From NCBI GenBank assembly GCA_020025595.1, contig JAHHRV010000003.1, forward strand, positions 62,001 to 126,000: a DNA stretch of 64,000 bases. The letters are read 5' to 3'. Source of the DNA: Oscillospiraceae bacterium. GTDB lineage: Bacteria; Bacillota; Clostridia; Oscillospirales; Oscillospiraceae. The notes beneath the pieces were generated by a model. The model had not been told where the DNA came from. It was given only the letters and a program-made list of their open reading frames with translations, and made no database searches. Of the stretch, positions 56,252 to 64,000 are shown in pieces. Position numbers and translations under genes: made by a program. Numbering within the stretch: the first letter of the stretch is position 1; each line of letters opens with the position of its first letter.

Positions 56252-57409
56252 TTAAGCTTCCTTGGAAACGGGGCTGCCCTTTACAAAGACCTTGGCAACA
56301 TCGTTGTTTTCGTCCAGCAGAACCAGGTCTGCGTCCATGCCGTCATCGATAAAGCCGATGTGGTCGTCCACACCCAGCATCTTTGCGGGGTTCTCGGTCA
56401 TGGCAGGAATTACCTCTTCCAGAGTCTTTCCGGTGAATGCCATCAGGTTCTTCAGGCCTCTGTTCAGGGTCAGGGTGCTGCCGGCTCTGGTGCCGTTGCT
56501 TGCCAGCTTTGCGTCGCCGTCCTTAACCACAACATCGTTTACACCCAGGTGATAGTTGCCGTCGGGCAGGCCTGCTGCCATGATGGAGTCGGTGATGCCG
56601 ATAACTCTTTCCATGCCCTTGATCTTGACCAGCAGTCTGACAGTTGCAGGAACCAGATGCAGGCCGTCGCAGATCATTTCGCAGTAGATATTGTCGTCTT
56701 CCAGCACTGCGCCCATGATAGCAGGCTCGTGCTGATGGAACAGACGCATTGCGTTAAAGGTGTGGGTAGCCAGGTCTGCGCCGTTCTTGATTGCCTGCAC
56801 AGCCTGATCGTAGGTTGCACCGGAGTGGCCGATGCCCACACGGATACCCAGCTTCTTTGCCTCGGGGATCATCTCGGTAACACCGGGGACCTCGGGGGAA
56901 ACAGTGATGTACTTGATTGCACCCTCTGCCAGCTCCTGATAGTGGCGCAGCAGCTCGGTGTTGCCCTGCTGCAGCAGATGCTCGGGCATTGCGCCCTTGT
57001 ATTCGCTGGCCAGGAACGGGCCTTCCAGATGGACACCCAGCAGCTGAGCTGCATCGGATGCATCGGTCTTAGCATACTCCTTAAACTGGTTGATGCACCA
57101 GTCGGTCTGCTCGACGGTATCGGTCAGAACGGAACACAGCCATGCGGTGGTACCGTTGGAGGCAAAGAACCGGCCGATCTTGCGCAGATCTTCTGCCGTT
57201 GCGCTGTTGACATCCACGCCGACTGCGCCGTGGGTATGAATATCGATGAAGCCGGGGACGACCTTCATGCCCTTTGCATCGAATGTTTCTGCTCCTGCAG
57301 GGACCTCCTGAGCGGTGCAGAGCTTGATTTTGCCGTCCACCACATGGATGGTACGGTCTTCAAAGGAATGCTTGTGGAAAACTTTTGCATTCAGAATATA
57401 AAAATCCAT
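56252..57409 (-). CDS. nagA: N-acetylglucosamine-6-phosphate deacetylase NagA
   Basis: Removes acetate from GlcNAc-6-P to give GlcN-6-P. The 385-aa amidohydrolase has the metal and catalytic blocks FIDIHTHGAVG, GVHLEGPFL, IGHSGATYDQA, ATHTFNAMRLF and GITDSIMAAG. It lies after the SsuABC-type transporter genes, past a terminator hairpin. Across the divergent region a NagB-like gene provides the next step. Confidence 0.95.
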   Translation of the reverse strand: MDFYILNAKVFHKHSFEDRTIHVVDGKIKLCTAQEVPAGAETFDAKGMKVVPGFIDIHTHGAVGVDVNSATAEDLRKIGRFFASNGTTAWLCSVLTDTVEQTDWCINQFKEYAKTDASDAAQLLGVHLEGPFLASEYKGAMPEHLLQQGNTELLRHYQELAEGAIKYITVSPEVPGVTEMIPEAKKLGIRVGIGHSGATYDQAVQAIKNGADLATHTFNAMRLFHQHEPAIMGAVLEDDNIYCEMICDGLHLVPATVRLLVKIKGMERVIGITDSIMAAGLPDGNYHLGVNDVVVKDGDAKLASNGTRAGSTLTLNRGLKNLMAFTGKTLEEVIPAMTENPAKMLGVDDHIGFIDDGMDADLVLLDENNDVAKVFVKGSPVSKEA

Positions 57410-57439
57410 TATGTTTCACCCTTTCAGAGAATGTGAAAT

Positions 57440-57476
57440 AAGGGGCCGCCTGCAATGCAAGCGGCCCCTTTTAGCA
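57440..57476 (-). terminator. Hairpin between the transporter and nagA
   Basis: AGGGGCCGCCTGC pairs with GCAAGCGGCCCCT (one G-U) around a short loop; on the reverse strand TTATTTC follows. Partial readthrough into nagA is possible because no separate nagA promoter is evident. Confidence 0.75.
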
Positions 57477-57511
57477 AGCGTATGTACTATACAGTTACTT
57501 GACCAGAGGGA

Positions 57512-58558
57512 TTAGCCAATAGCCTCGTTCATGACATCGAACAGCATGTACTCGGACAGGTCAACGGGAGCATCAACAGCGCCGCCCTCGATGAACATTT
57601 CCTGCTGACGAGTGTAGTAGTTCTTGATGCTGTCATCTGCCAGGCCATTCTTGATGTCCTCGGAGGAGAACCACTTAGCGTCGCCGGTCTCGACTTCGCA
57701 AGCGGAGTAGTCCTTAGCACACTTCTTAGCGTACAGGTCGATGACGTAGGGCCAGTTCTCTTCCTGAGAAGCGAACTCCATGCCCTTCAGCAGAGCGCGG
57801 GTGAAGCGAACCAGAACATCGTGGTTCTCTTCAGCGAACTTGGGCAGGCAGATCCAGCTAGCCAGGTTGACGGAGTCAGTAGCGAACTCCAGCTCCTTAG
57901 CACCCTCGCACTCCTTCATGATCTGAACGGAGTAGGGGTTCCAAGCGGTACAAGCATCGACGTTGCCGGACAGCATGGAAGCAACCATGTTAACAGCGTC
58001 CATCTCGTAAGCCTCGACGTCAGCCATGGTCAGGCCAGCAGCCTGCAGAGCGCCGTTCAGAGCGGTCTCGGAAGAAGAACCGCCGTTGTAAGCAACCTTC
58101 TTACCCTTCAGGTTAGCCAGCTCATCAGCAGAGTTGATACCAGCGGAGGGCAGGACAATGATGCGGTCAGTGCTGTGGACGGAGGAGGGCAGGAAGATCT
58201 GAGCCTGACCGTTGATGCACAGCTTGTGTGCGCCGTGGCCGATGTAAGCCAGATCGATGCTGCCGCCTTCCATAGCGGTGATTTCAGAGGGGCCGTCAGC
58301 GAACTCCCACAGGGTGATCTCCAGGCCTTCTTCTGCGAAGTAACCCTTATCCATAGCGGTCAGGATGGACCACAGGGATGCGTAGTTGGGCATGTAAGCG
58401 ACATTCAGCTTAACAGTTTCCTGAGGAGCAGCAGCTTCGCCGGTACCCTCGGTGCTGCCTGCAGCTGCAGTGGTGGTCTCAGTGTTGCCGTTACCGCCGC
58501 AAGCAGCCAGAGACATAACCATGCACAGAGCCAGCAACAGTGCCAGAATCTTCTTCAT
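57512..58558 (-). CDS. SsuA/NMT1-type ABC substrate-binding lipoprotein
   Basis: 348-aa extracytoplasmic lipoprotein (lipobox SLAAC, with a Thr/Gly linker). The type II fold contains VAYMPNYASLWSILTAMDKG, GGSIDLAYIGHGAHKL and VDACTAWNPYSVQIMKE, as in nitrate/sulfonate/taurine binders. ATG 58558 has GGAGG just upstream; the frame from 58579 starts within that site. Substrate is not predictable; neighbours (nagA, ROK, DUF4838) hint at an organic, perhaps amino-sugar-linked, compound, but the family mostly binds sulfonates or pyrimidines. Confidence 0.87.
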   Translation of the reverse strand: MKKILALLLALCMVMSLAACGGNGNTETTTAAAGSTEGTGEAAAPQETVKLNVAYMPNYASLWSILTAMDKGYFAEEGLEITLWEFADGPSEITAMEGGSIDLAYIGHGAHKLCINGQAQIFLPSSVHSTDRIIVLPSAGINSADELANLKGKKVAYNGGSSSETALNGALQAAGLTMADVEAYEMDAVNMVASMLSGNVDACTAWNPYSVQIMKECEGAKELEFATDSVNLASWICLPKFAEENHDVLVRFTRALLKGMEFASQEENWPYVIDLYAKKCAKDYSACEVETGDAKWFSSEDIKNGLADDSIKNYYTRQQEMFIEGGAVDAPVDLSEYMLFDVMNEAIG

Positions 58559-58613
58559 GTTGTTTTCCTCCAATGTCATTTTTCAATATTTTACCGAATT
58601 GATATTCGGCAGA

Positions 58614-59402
58614 TTACTTACGGACTTCCAGGAATTCCTGGTAGACTTCGTTCCAGATCTCGGTCTTCAGCTCCAGGAAGCGAGGATCGCTCTTGGTAGC
58701 CTGAGTTCTGGGATAGGGAATGTCGATATCGACGATTTTCTTGATACGGCCGGGACGAGCGCTCATGATGATAACGCGCTGTGCCAGGATGATAGCCTCA
58801 TCAACATCGTGGGTGATGAAGAAGCAGGTCTTCTTCTCATGCTCCCAGGTGTTCAGCAGCTCGGTCTGCAGCTGTACACGGGTCTGTGCGTCCAGAGCGC
58901 CGAAGGGCTCGTCCAGCAGCAGGACCTCGGGGTTAACCGCATAAGCACGGGCGATTGCAACACGCTGACGCATACCACCGGACAGTTCCTTGGGGTAGGA
59001 GTTTTCAAAACCTTCCAGGCCAACAGCCTTGATGTACTTGCGAGCAATCTTCTCAGCCTCAGCCTTGGGAACCTTCTTGATTTCCAGACCGAACATAACA
59101 TTCTTCAGAACGGTTCTCCAGGGGAACAGTGCATAGCCCTGGAACACGACACCACGCTCAACGCCGGTGCCTTCGATCTTCTTGCCATCCAGATATACAT
59201 CGCCGCTGGTGGGCTCCAGCAGACCGGCAATGATGTTCAGCAGAGTGGACTTACCGCAGCCGGAAGGACCAACCACGCAAATGAACTCGTTTTCCTTAAT
59301 ATCAAGACTTACGCCATTGAGGGCGACGGTCTTGCCGTTACGACCGGTGTACTCTTTGTACACATTGTCGATTTTCAGCTTAATCAAATTTTCTCCTGCC
59401 AT
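58614..59402 (-). CDS. SsuB/TauB-type ABC ATPase
   Basis: 262-aa ATPase with Walker A GPSGCGKSTLLN, signature LSGGMRQRVAIARAY, Walker B VLLLDEPFGALD and switch FITHDVDEAI. Its start overlaps the permease end by 19 bases. The binding-protein gene follows 55 bases later. Confidence 0.93.
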   Translation of the reverse strand: MAGENLIKLKIDNVYKEYTGRNGKTVALNGVSLDIKENEFICVVGPSGCGKSTLLNIIAGLLEPTSGDVYLDGKKIEGTGVERGVVFQGYALFPWRTVLKNVMFGLEIKKVPKAEAEKIARKYIKAVGLEGFENSYPKELSGGMRQRVAIARAYAVNPEVLLLDEPFGALDAQTRVQLQTELLNTWEHEKKTCFFITHDVDEAIILAQRVIIMSARPGRIKKIVDIDIPYPRTQATKSDPRFLELKTEIWNEVYQEFLEVRK

Positions 59403-60157
59403 CCTGTGAGCTTCCTTTCAATAATATCAACAACCTTGACCAAAATCAGACCAATGATACCCAGCAGAATGATGTACATCAGCATGGGGGCAGAGTCGAA
59501 AGAATTGGACAAAGAACGAATTCTCATACCGATACCTGCCTGTGCACCAGTGGATTCTGCTGCCAGCAGGGTGGTCAGGCCAGCGCTGAGGCCCAGACGA
59601 ACAGCGGTAATGATGAACGGAACCGTTGCGGGGCAGATGACCTTAATAAAAATCTGCAGATCGTTAGCACCCAGAACCTTGGCAGCCTTCAGCAGAGTGG
59701 TGTCAATGTTCTTGATGCCCTGATAAATGGTGATGCTCATGGTCATGAAGGTGCAGATCCAGATCAGGATGACTGCAGGCTTCTGGCCGATGCCGAAGCA
59801 CAGCACGATCAGGGGAGCATAACCCAGTGCAGGGATGTTACGAATGAAGTTGATCCAGGGCTCGATGATCTTCTGGACCGGAGTGTACCAAGCCATCAGG
59901 AAAGCGATGGGCAGAGAGGTTATGAAGCCCAGACCAAAGCCCAGAGCTACACAGGTCAAACTGCTGGAAATATCTTTCCAGAACACACCTCTATCAATCA
60001 TCGTTCCAACAGCGGGAACCACCTTGTCAATGAACGGGAAGCTTCGTCCAGACTGTTCGCCAATAGACAGCAGATACCATACTACCAGCGCTGCGCAAAG
60101 GGAAATCAACAGCCACACCTTGTTGCTGATGCGTTGCCCTTTCTTCTTCTTTACCAT
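59384..60157 (-). CDS. SsuC/TauC-type ABC permease
   Basis: 257-aa membrane subunit with six helices and the EAA-like coupling loop AAKVLGANDLQIFIKVICPA. ATG 60157 is set by AGGAG eight bases upstream; the GTG at 60163 is less likely. First gene of permease-ATPase-binding protein-(nagA). Confidence 0.9.
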   Translation of the reverse strand: MVKKKKGQRISNKVWLLISLCAALVVWYLLSIGEQSGRSFPFIDKVVPAVGTMIDRGVFWKDISSSLTCVALGFGLGFITSLPIAFLMAWYTPVQKIIEPWINFIRNIPALGYAPLIVLCFGIGQKPAVILIWICTFMTMSITIYQGIKNIDTTLLKAAKVLGANDLQIFIKVICPATVPFIITAVRLGLSAGLTTLLAAESTGAQAGIGMRIRSLSNSFDSAPMLMYIILLGIIGLILVKVVDIIERKLTGWQEKI

Positions 60158-60210
60158 AGTCACAACTCCTTAATTCTGTTTATCCGTATCGTTAGTCGGG
60201 CTGTTATTGG

Positions 60211-60223
60211 TTATAAGATATAA
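60211..60223. promoter_or_regulatory. Operator copy 1 in the divergent region
   Basis: TTATAAGATATAA, matching 12 of 13 bases of the second copy at 60392-60404. It lies about 30 bases downstream of the transporter promoter start, a possible roadblock position. Confidence 0.55.
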
Positions 60224-60256
60224 TCAAATATCCTCGAGCCCGCTAAGTTTGAACTC

Positions 60257-60285
60257 AGAATATCAGATAAATTCATTGATTTCAA
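60257..60285 (-). promoter_or_regulatory. Promoter of the SsuABC-type operon
   Basis: Reverse strand: TTGAAA (60280-60285), 17-base spacer, TATTCT (60257-60262). Confidence 0.65.
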
Positions 60286-60371
60286 GTAAAAAATACATTA
60301 GCCTCCAAAGTTCGTATAGTATAACAAAACCAATTGGTGTATTTCGTACAAAATTACCTATGAACTTGTGG

Positions 60372-60400
60372 TTGACCTTTGCTGCGATTAATTATAAAAT
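60372..60400 (+). promoter_or_regulatory. Promoter of the DUF4838-ROK-nagB-like operon
   Basis: TTGACC (60372-60377), 17-base spacer, TAAAAT (60395-60400). The -10 lies inside a palindrome (60389-60407). Confidence 0.8.
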
Positions 60401-60407
60401 ATAATTA
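60389..60407. promoter_or_regulatory. Operator copy 2: 19-bp palindrome over the -10
   Basis: TAATTATA (60389-60396), AAA, TATAATTA (60400-60407): perfect dyad. Binding here would block the promoter. The downstream ROK regulator is the obvious candidate. Confidence 0.65.
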
Positions 60408-60457
60408 TAGAATTAGGGAGATTTATGGATAAATATATCGTACAACGGAGGGTCTAT

Positions 60458-62338
60458 ATGAGCAAATTGGAGATCAATCTGAGTAATCAGATCCCCACAC
60501 TGGTATTTGCCGGACGCGAACTCACTTCTCACCTGGGTATGCTTCCCGAGGAGGCTACACATTTAATAGAAGGCTATCCCATCACCCTGCGGGTCGATGA
60601 TTCCGGCAGCCAGGATCCTTCCATGGATCAGTTCAGCTACGAATTCACCGAGCACGGCGGCTTTGTGGCCGGCAGCAATCCGCGCAGCGTTCTTTTAGGT
60701 GTATACGACTACCTGCGCAAGATTGGATTTGTTTTTCTCCGTCCCGGAGACGGCGGCACATATGTTCCCCAGCTTTCCTGTGCAAAGGATCTGCTGTGTG
60801 AAAAAACCGACAAGACTGCTGACTTCCGCCACCGCGGTGTCTGCATCGAAGGTGCCAACTCATTAGAAAATGTATTGGACTTCATCAACTGGCTGCCCAA
60901 GAACGGTTACAACACCTTCTTCGTCCAGTTCAAGAAGCCGGATGTTTTCTTCGAGCGCTGGTACGATCATACATTTAATCCCACACTGCCTGCCCAGAAG
61001 CAGACCCGGGAGCAGCTGGACCAGATGGAAGCCGCTGTGACCGAGGCTATGGTGCTGCGGGGTCTGCTCGATCACAGAGTCGGCCACGGCTGGACGGCTG
61101 AAGCAATCGGCTTTGCCAACACCGGCTGGCATGTGGAAGAGCACCAGCTGACCCCCGAAACCCAGGAGCTGATCGCCCAGGTCGGCGGCAAGCGGGAGCT
61201 GTGGGGCGGCATTCCCACCAACACAAACCTGTGTTACTCCAATCCCAAGGCAAGAAAGCTGCTGATTGACCAGGTCGTGTCCTATGCAAAGGAACACAAG
61301 AGCGTCAACTACCTGCACTTCTGGCTGGCGGATGAATTTAATAATGTATGCGAGTGCGAAAAATGCGCCAAGACCACCCTGTCCGATCAGTATGTAGAGA
61401 TCCTGAATGATCTGGATGAGCAGCTGAGCGCAGAGGGTCTGGACACCAAGATCGTGTTCCTGCTCTATCAGGAGCTGCTGTATGCGCCTCTGCACAGCAA
61501 GCTCAATCACCCGGAGCGCTTCCTGCTGATGTTCGCACCTATCAGCCGTACCTTTGAAAAGCCCTACCCCAATGCAAAGGTCAGCGCCCCCATCAAACCC
61601 TATGTGCGCAATCAGATCCGCCTGCCCGAAACCGTGGAGGAGAATCTGACCCACTATTTCAACTGGAAAAAGACCTACACCGGTGACAGCTTCTTCTATG
61701 ATTACCCCCTGGGCCGGGCCCACTACGGTGACTTCGGCTATATGAAGATTGCAAAGGTGATCTACGACGACATTCACGCCCTCAAGGCTCTGGAAACCGA
61801 CGGCTACATGAGCTGTCAGGAGCTGCGGGCCATGACCCCCACCGGATTCCCCAATTTCGTCATGGGACAGGCTCTTCTGGAGCAGGAAACATCCTATGAT
61901 GAACTAAAAACGACTTATTTCCGCGCCATGTATGGCAATGGATATGAAGCTGTGATAGAATATCTGGAGCAGCTTTCCGAACTGAGCGACACCGACTACT
62001 TCAACGGCCATGGCCCCAGAAAGCAGCCCGACAAGAAAGTTCAGTTCCACCATCTGGCTCAGACCGCTCTGGCCTTCCTGATGGATATCGACGAGTTACA
62101 TCAAAGCCCCAGCGCATACGACGCCAACTGGGATTTCCTGAAATTCCACGGTCGCTATTGCATTTTGCTGTCTTCTGCCCTTGCCGCACTGTGCGAGGGA
62201 GATCAGACCACCGCAGATGCGCTGTTCCGTGAATTCTGCGACTACATTCAGCAGAACGAGACAAAATACCAGTCTCAGCTTGATGTCTATCGCGTGATCG
62301 AAGTTGCTACCAAATACACCGGTTTTACCCGTATCTAA
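60458..62338 (+). CDS. DUF4838 domain protein (predicted cytoplasmic carbohydrate-active enzyme)
   Basis: 626 aa without a signal peptide. An N-terminal alpha/beta carbohydrate-enzyme-like domain (GSNPRSVLLGVYDYLRKIGF) precedes a TIM-barrel-like DUF4838 core with DFRHRGVCIEG, INWLPKNGYNTFFVQ and HFWLADEFNNVCECEKCAK, then a helical C-terminus. The N-terminal pattern is that of alpha-glucuronidase/hexosaminidase accessory domains. Catalytic residues are not assigned here. ATG 60458 has GGAGGG just upstream. It leads a set with a ROK regulator and a NagB-like gene, so it probably acts on imported GlcNAc-containing sugars. Confidence 0.8.
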   Translation: MSKLEINLSNQIPTLVFAGRELTSHLGMLPEEATHLIEGYPITLRVDDSGSQDPSMDQFSYEFTEHGGFVAGSNPRSVLLGVYDYLRKIGFVFLRPGDGGTYVPQLSCAKDLLCEKTDKTADFRHRGVCIEGANSLENVLDFINWLPKNGYNTFFVQFKKPDVFFERWYDHTFNPTLPAQKQTREQLDQMEAAVTEAMVLRGLLDHRVGHGWTAEAIGFANTGWHVEEHQLTPETQELIAQVGGKRELWGGIPTNTNLCYSNPKARKLLIDQVVSYAKEHKSVNYLHFWLADEFNNVCECEKCAKTTLSDQYVEILNDLDEQLSAEGLDTKIVFLLYQELLYAPLHSKLNHPERFLLMFAPISRTFEKPYPNAKVSAPIKPYVRNQIRLPETVEENLTHYFNWKKTYTGDSFFYDYPLGRAHYGDFGYMKIAKVIYDDIHALKALETDGYMSCQELRAMTPTGFPNFVMGQALLEQETSYDELKTTYFRAMYGNGYEAVIEYLEQLSELSDTDYFNGHGPRKQPDKKVQFHHLAQTALAFLMDIDELHQSPSAYDANWDFLKFHGRYCILLSSALAALCEGDQTTADALFREFCDYIQQNETKYQSQLDVYRVIEVATKYTGFTRI

Positions 62339-62359
62339 ACACAGCATCGAGGTAGCATT

Positions 62360-63556
62360 ATGTATAAGCAAAAGATAACCAAACTCTCCAATTACGACCG
62401 GATATTGGCCTGTCTGTACAGGAATCCCGGAATCTCCCGGAAGGATATCAGCGATATCACGGGAATCACTCCGGCAACTGTAACAACCACAGTAGCCGCT
62501 ATGATCAAGGTCGGACTCGTCAGCGTGCTGGGCCAAATTGAAGAAGACCGAGGCACCATCGGCAGAAGCCGGATTGCGTTGGATATCTTTGCCGGTTACG
62601 GATGTACCATTGGTGTGGAATGCACGCTGGCCACTATAACGATCTGCGCTGCTGATCTGCACGGACACATCTTTTATAAAGAAATCATCCCCACCACTCA
62701 GCAGATCACAGACCACATCACCCAGTATGTCATCGATCTGGTGCGCACCTGTATGGACAGTATCGATTTCCCCACGGACAGGATCCTGGGTATCGGCATT
62801 GCAATTCCGGGCCACATCGACCGCAACGGTCAGCACATGGTCTGCAGCAGCGACAGATGGGCTGACTTTGACGGCCTGAAGATCCAATCTGCATTCCCCT
62901 GCCCTGTGGTTTTTGAAAACAACATCCGCTGTATGGCGGTGGCCCAGTATCTCCACTGGCCTCAGAACACCCCCGCAAGCTTTGCACTGTTCCACGCAGG
63001 AAAGGGTATGTTCTGTGCCAACTTCACCGAGGACGGTCTTTACATCGGCACCACCTATGGCTCCGGCGAAATCGGACACACCATTGCCGTCCCCGACGGC
63101 AAGCGCTGCGAATGCGGCAAGCGTGGCTGTCTTCAGACCGTTGCCACAGAGCCGGCACTGCTGGAAAGCGCCGCTTTCATCTTCAATAACAACGATTCTT
63201 CCCTTCTGCACTCGTTCGCCCAGAACGCAGATGAGCTTACCATCGAGCATCTGACAACGGCTTACTCTCTGGGCGACCCGGCAGTTCGTCAGATCATTAC
63301 ACAGGCGCTCAAATACCTGTGTATCTCCACGCTCAATATTGCCATCCTGATGAATCCGGAAAAGCTGCTCCTGCACGGAAAGCTCTTTAACAACAAGGAC
63401 ATCCAGCAGGATCTTCTGGAAATGATCCGCAGCCAGTTCGATTTCACCAGAAACAACTACCGTCTGGGAACCGTGGAGTTTCTCCACTGCGATCCGGAGG
63501 ACGGCGCGCTGGGCGGAGCATCCCTGGCAATTTTGAAATGTGTCATCCACGCATAA
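62360..63556 (+). CDS. ROK family transcriptional regulator (NagC/XylR type)
   Basis: 398 aa. The N-terminal winged helix (YDRILACLYRNPGISRKDIS and TPATVTTTVAAMIKVGLV) is followed by an ASKHA sugar-binding domain with the zinc motif CECGKRGCLQT after GEIGHTI. It lies 21 bases after the DUF4838 gene. It likely represses the divergent region, released by an amino-sugar phosphate or oligosaccharide; the palindromes at 60.2 and 60.4 kb are candidate sites. Confidence 0.92.
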   Translation: MYKQKITKLSNYDRILACLYRNPGISRKDISDITGITPATVTTTVAAMIKVGLVSVLGQIEEDRGTIGRSRIALDIFAGYGCTIGVECTLATITICAADLHGHIFYKEIIPTTQQITDHITQYVIDLVRTCMDSIDFPTDRILGIGIAIPGHIDRNGQHMVCSSDRWADFDGLKIQSAFPCPVVFENNIRCMAVAQYLHWPQNTPASFALFHAGKGMFCANFTEDGLYIGTTYGSGEIGHTIAVPDGKRCECGKRGCLQTVATEPALLESAAFIFNNNDSSLLHSFAQNADELTIEHLTTAYSLGDPAVRQIITQALKYLCISTLNIAILMNPEKLLLHGKLFNNKDIQQDLLEMIRSQFDFTRNNYRLGTVEFLHCDPEDGALGGASLAILKCVIHA

Positions 63557-63596
63557 ACGATTCTATATAAAATACTATAATAGGAGTGTATCAGAC

Positions 63597-64000
63597 ATGA
63601 ATAGTTATTATCAGATTTCCGCACAAGACCTGGGCAAGGATGCAAAGATTCCCCTGCTGAAGCTGGGCGATTCCGGCGAGGTCTTCTATGAAATCGCTCT
63701 GGAAATGGTCAACACCATCAAGGAGCACAACGCAGAAGGAAAGCGCACCGTTTTCATCTGCCCCGTTGGCCCTGTCGGTCAGTATCCTATTTTTGTTCGT
63801 CTGGTCAACCGTGACCGCGTCAGCCTGAAGAACTGCTGGTTCATCAACATGGACGAGTACCTGAACGACGACGAGACCTACATTGATTTTGAAAGCCCCC
63901 TGTCCTTCCACGGCTTCATGAACCGCACTGTCTACTCTCAGATCGATCCTGAGCTGGTCATGCCCGAAGAGCAGCGCATCTTCCCCGACCCCAAGGATCC
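63597..64000 (+). CDS. Glucosamine-6-phosphate deaminase-like protein (NagB family, partial)
   Basis: 134 codons are visible; the gene runs off the window. VFICPVGPVGQYPIFVRLVN and NCWFINMDEYLND follow the NagB/6-phosphogluconolactonase fold (sugar-phosphate loop and the acidic DEY motif). It would convert GlcN-6-P to fructose-6-P and ammonia, the step after NagA. The N-terminus is longer than E. coli NagB, so it may be the divergent subfamily found with DUF4838 genes. TAGGAG precedes the ATG. Confidence 0.82.
   Translation, partial: MNSYYQISAQDLGKDAKIPLLKLGDSGEVFYEIALEMVNTIKEHNAEGKRTVFICPVGPVGQYPIFVRLVNRDRVSLKNCWFINMDEYLNDDETYIDFESPLSFHGFMNRTVYSQIDPELVMPEEQRIFPDPKD

Noticed and set aside
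1..64000. Prophage, insertion sequence, transposase, CRISPR array, rRNA operon or replication origin
   Set aside because: No integrase, transposase, phage structural, Cas, rRNA or DnaA-box cluster was found anywhere in the window.

Overview
The window looks like chromosome of a Gram-positive, anaerobic member of the Clostridia, probably an Oscillospiraceae-type gut bacterium. The evidence is Spo0A, a gdpP-rplI-dnaB run followed by tilS-hpt-ftsH, RNase J, Mgl-type sugar uptake, T-box-free but riboswitch-controlled vitamin genes, a TPNTG-type wall-sorting signal, and consensus sigma-A promoters (TTGACA / 17 / TATAAT) with GGAGG ribosome binding sites. The species assignment is inference. Both strands are densely coded in short operons, and most operon ends carry clear intrinsic terminators.

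Layout. 1-4287: tetrapyrrole and cobalamin genes (precorrin-2 dehydrogenase fragment, hemA, cbiK, and cobQ behind a cobalamin riboswitch). 4.4-10.8 kb: single genes (MATE pump, citrate synthase, PRPP synthetase, MBL/beta-CASP ribonuclease-like protein). 10.8-15 kb: an operon of a SAM hydroxide adenosyltransferase and a complete ECF transporter. 15-21.2 kb: two peptidases, Spo0A, and nifS-iscU-rrf2. 21.3-23.3 kb: a padR / prefix-domain / DUF4097 operon. 23.5-28 kb: mglB-mglA-mglC plus a small InlB-repeat membrane protein. 28.1-30.2 kb: tRNA-Arg, mutY and a PHP phosphatase. 30.2-31.7 kb: an AT-rich segment with a CPBP protease gene, bounded by 39-bp inverted repeats. 31.7-35.4 kb: thiT under a TPP riboswitch, a HIT protein, a COG2426 membrane protein, and upp-tsaB-tsaE. 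35.5-38.8 kb: a second M18 peptidase and a leucine-rich-repeat wall protein. 38.9-40.1 kb: a metal cassette (CooT-like, His-rich protein, CsoR/InrS-like sensor). 40.1-44.8 kb: thiN-mocR, a lipoprotein, a CBS protein and hemolysin III. 44.8-54.4 kb: ftsH-hpt-tilS-dnaB-rplI-gdpP facing rnj. 54.5-56.1 kb: larB-larC1 for the nickel-pincer cofactor. 56.2-64 kb: nagA and an SsuABC-type transporter, divergent from a DUF4838 - ROK regulator - NagB-like set that runs off the end.

Themes. (i) Nickel/cobalt: CbiK, CobQ with its B12 switch, LarB/LarC1, CooT, and several His-rich proteins. (ii) Thiamine salvage: ThiT plus ThiN. (iii) Amino-sugar and galactoside use. The least explained items are the CsoR-type metal cassette with its G-tract operator, the inverted-repeat CPBP segment, the LarC1-only gene, the ECF / SAM-hydrolase operon, and the divergent amino-sugar locus with a duplicated palindromic operator.
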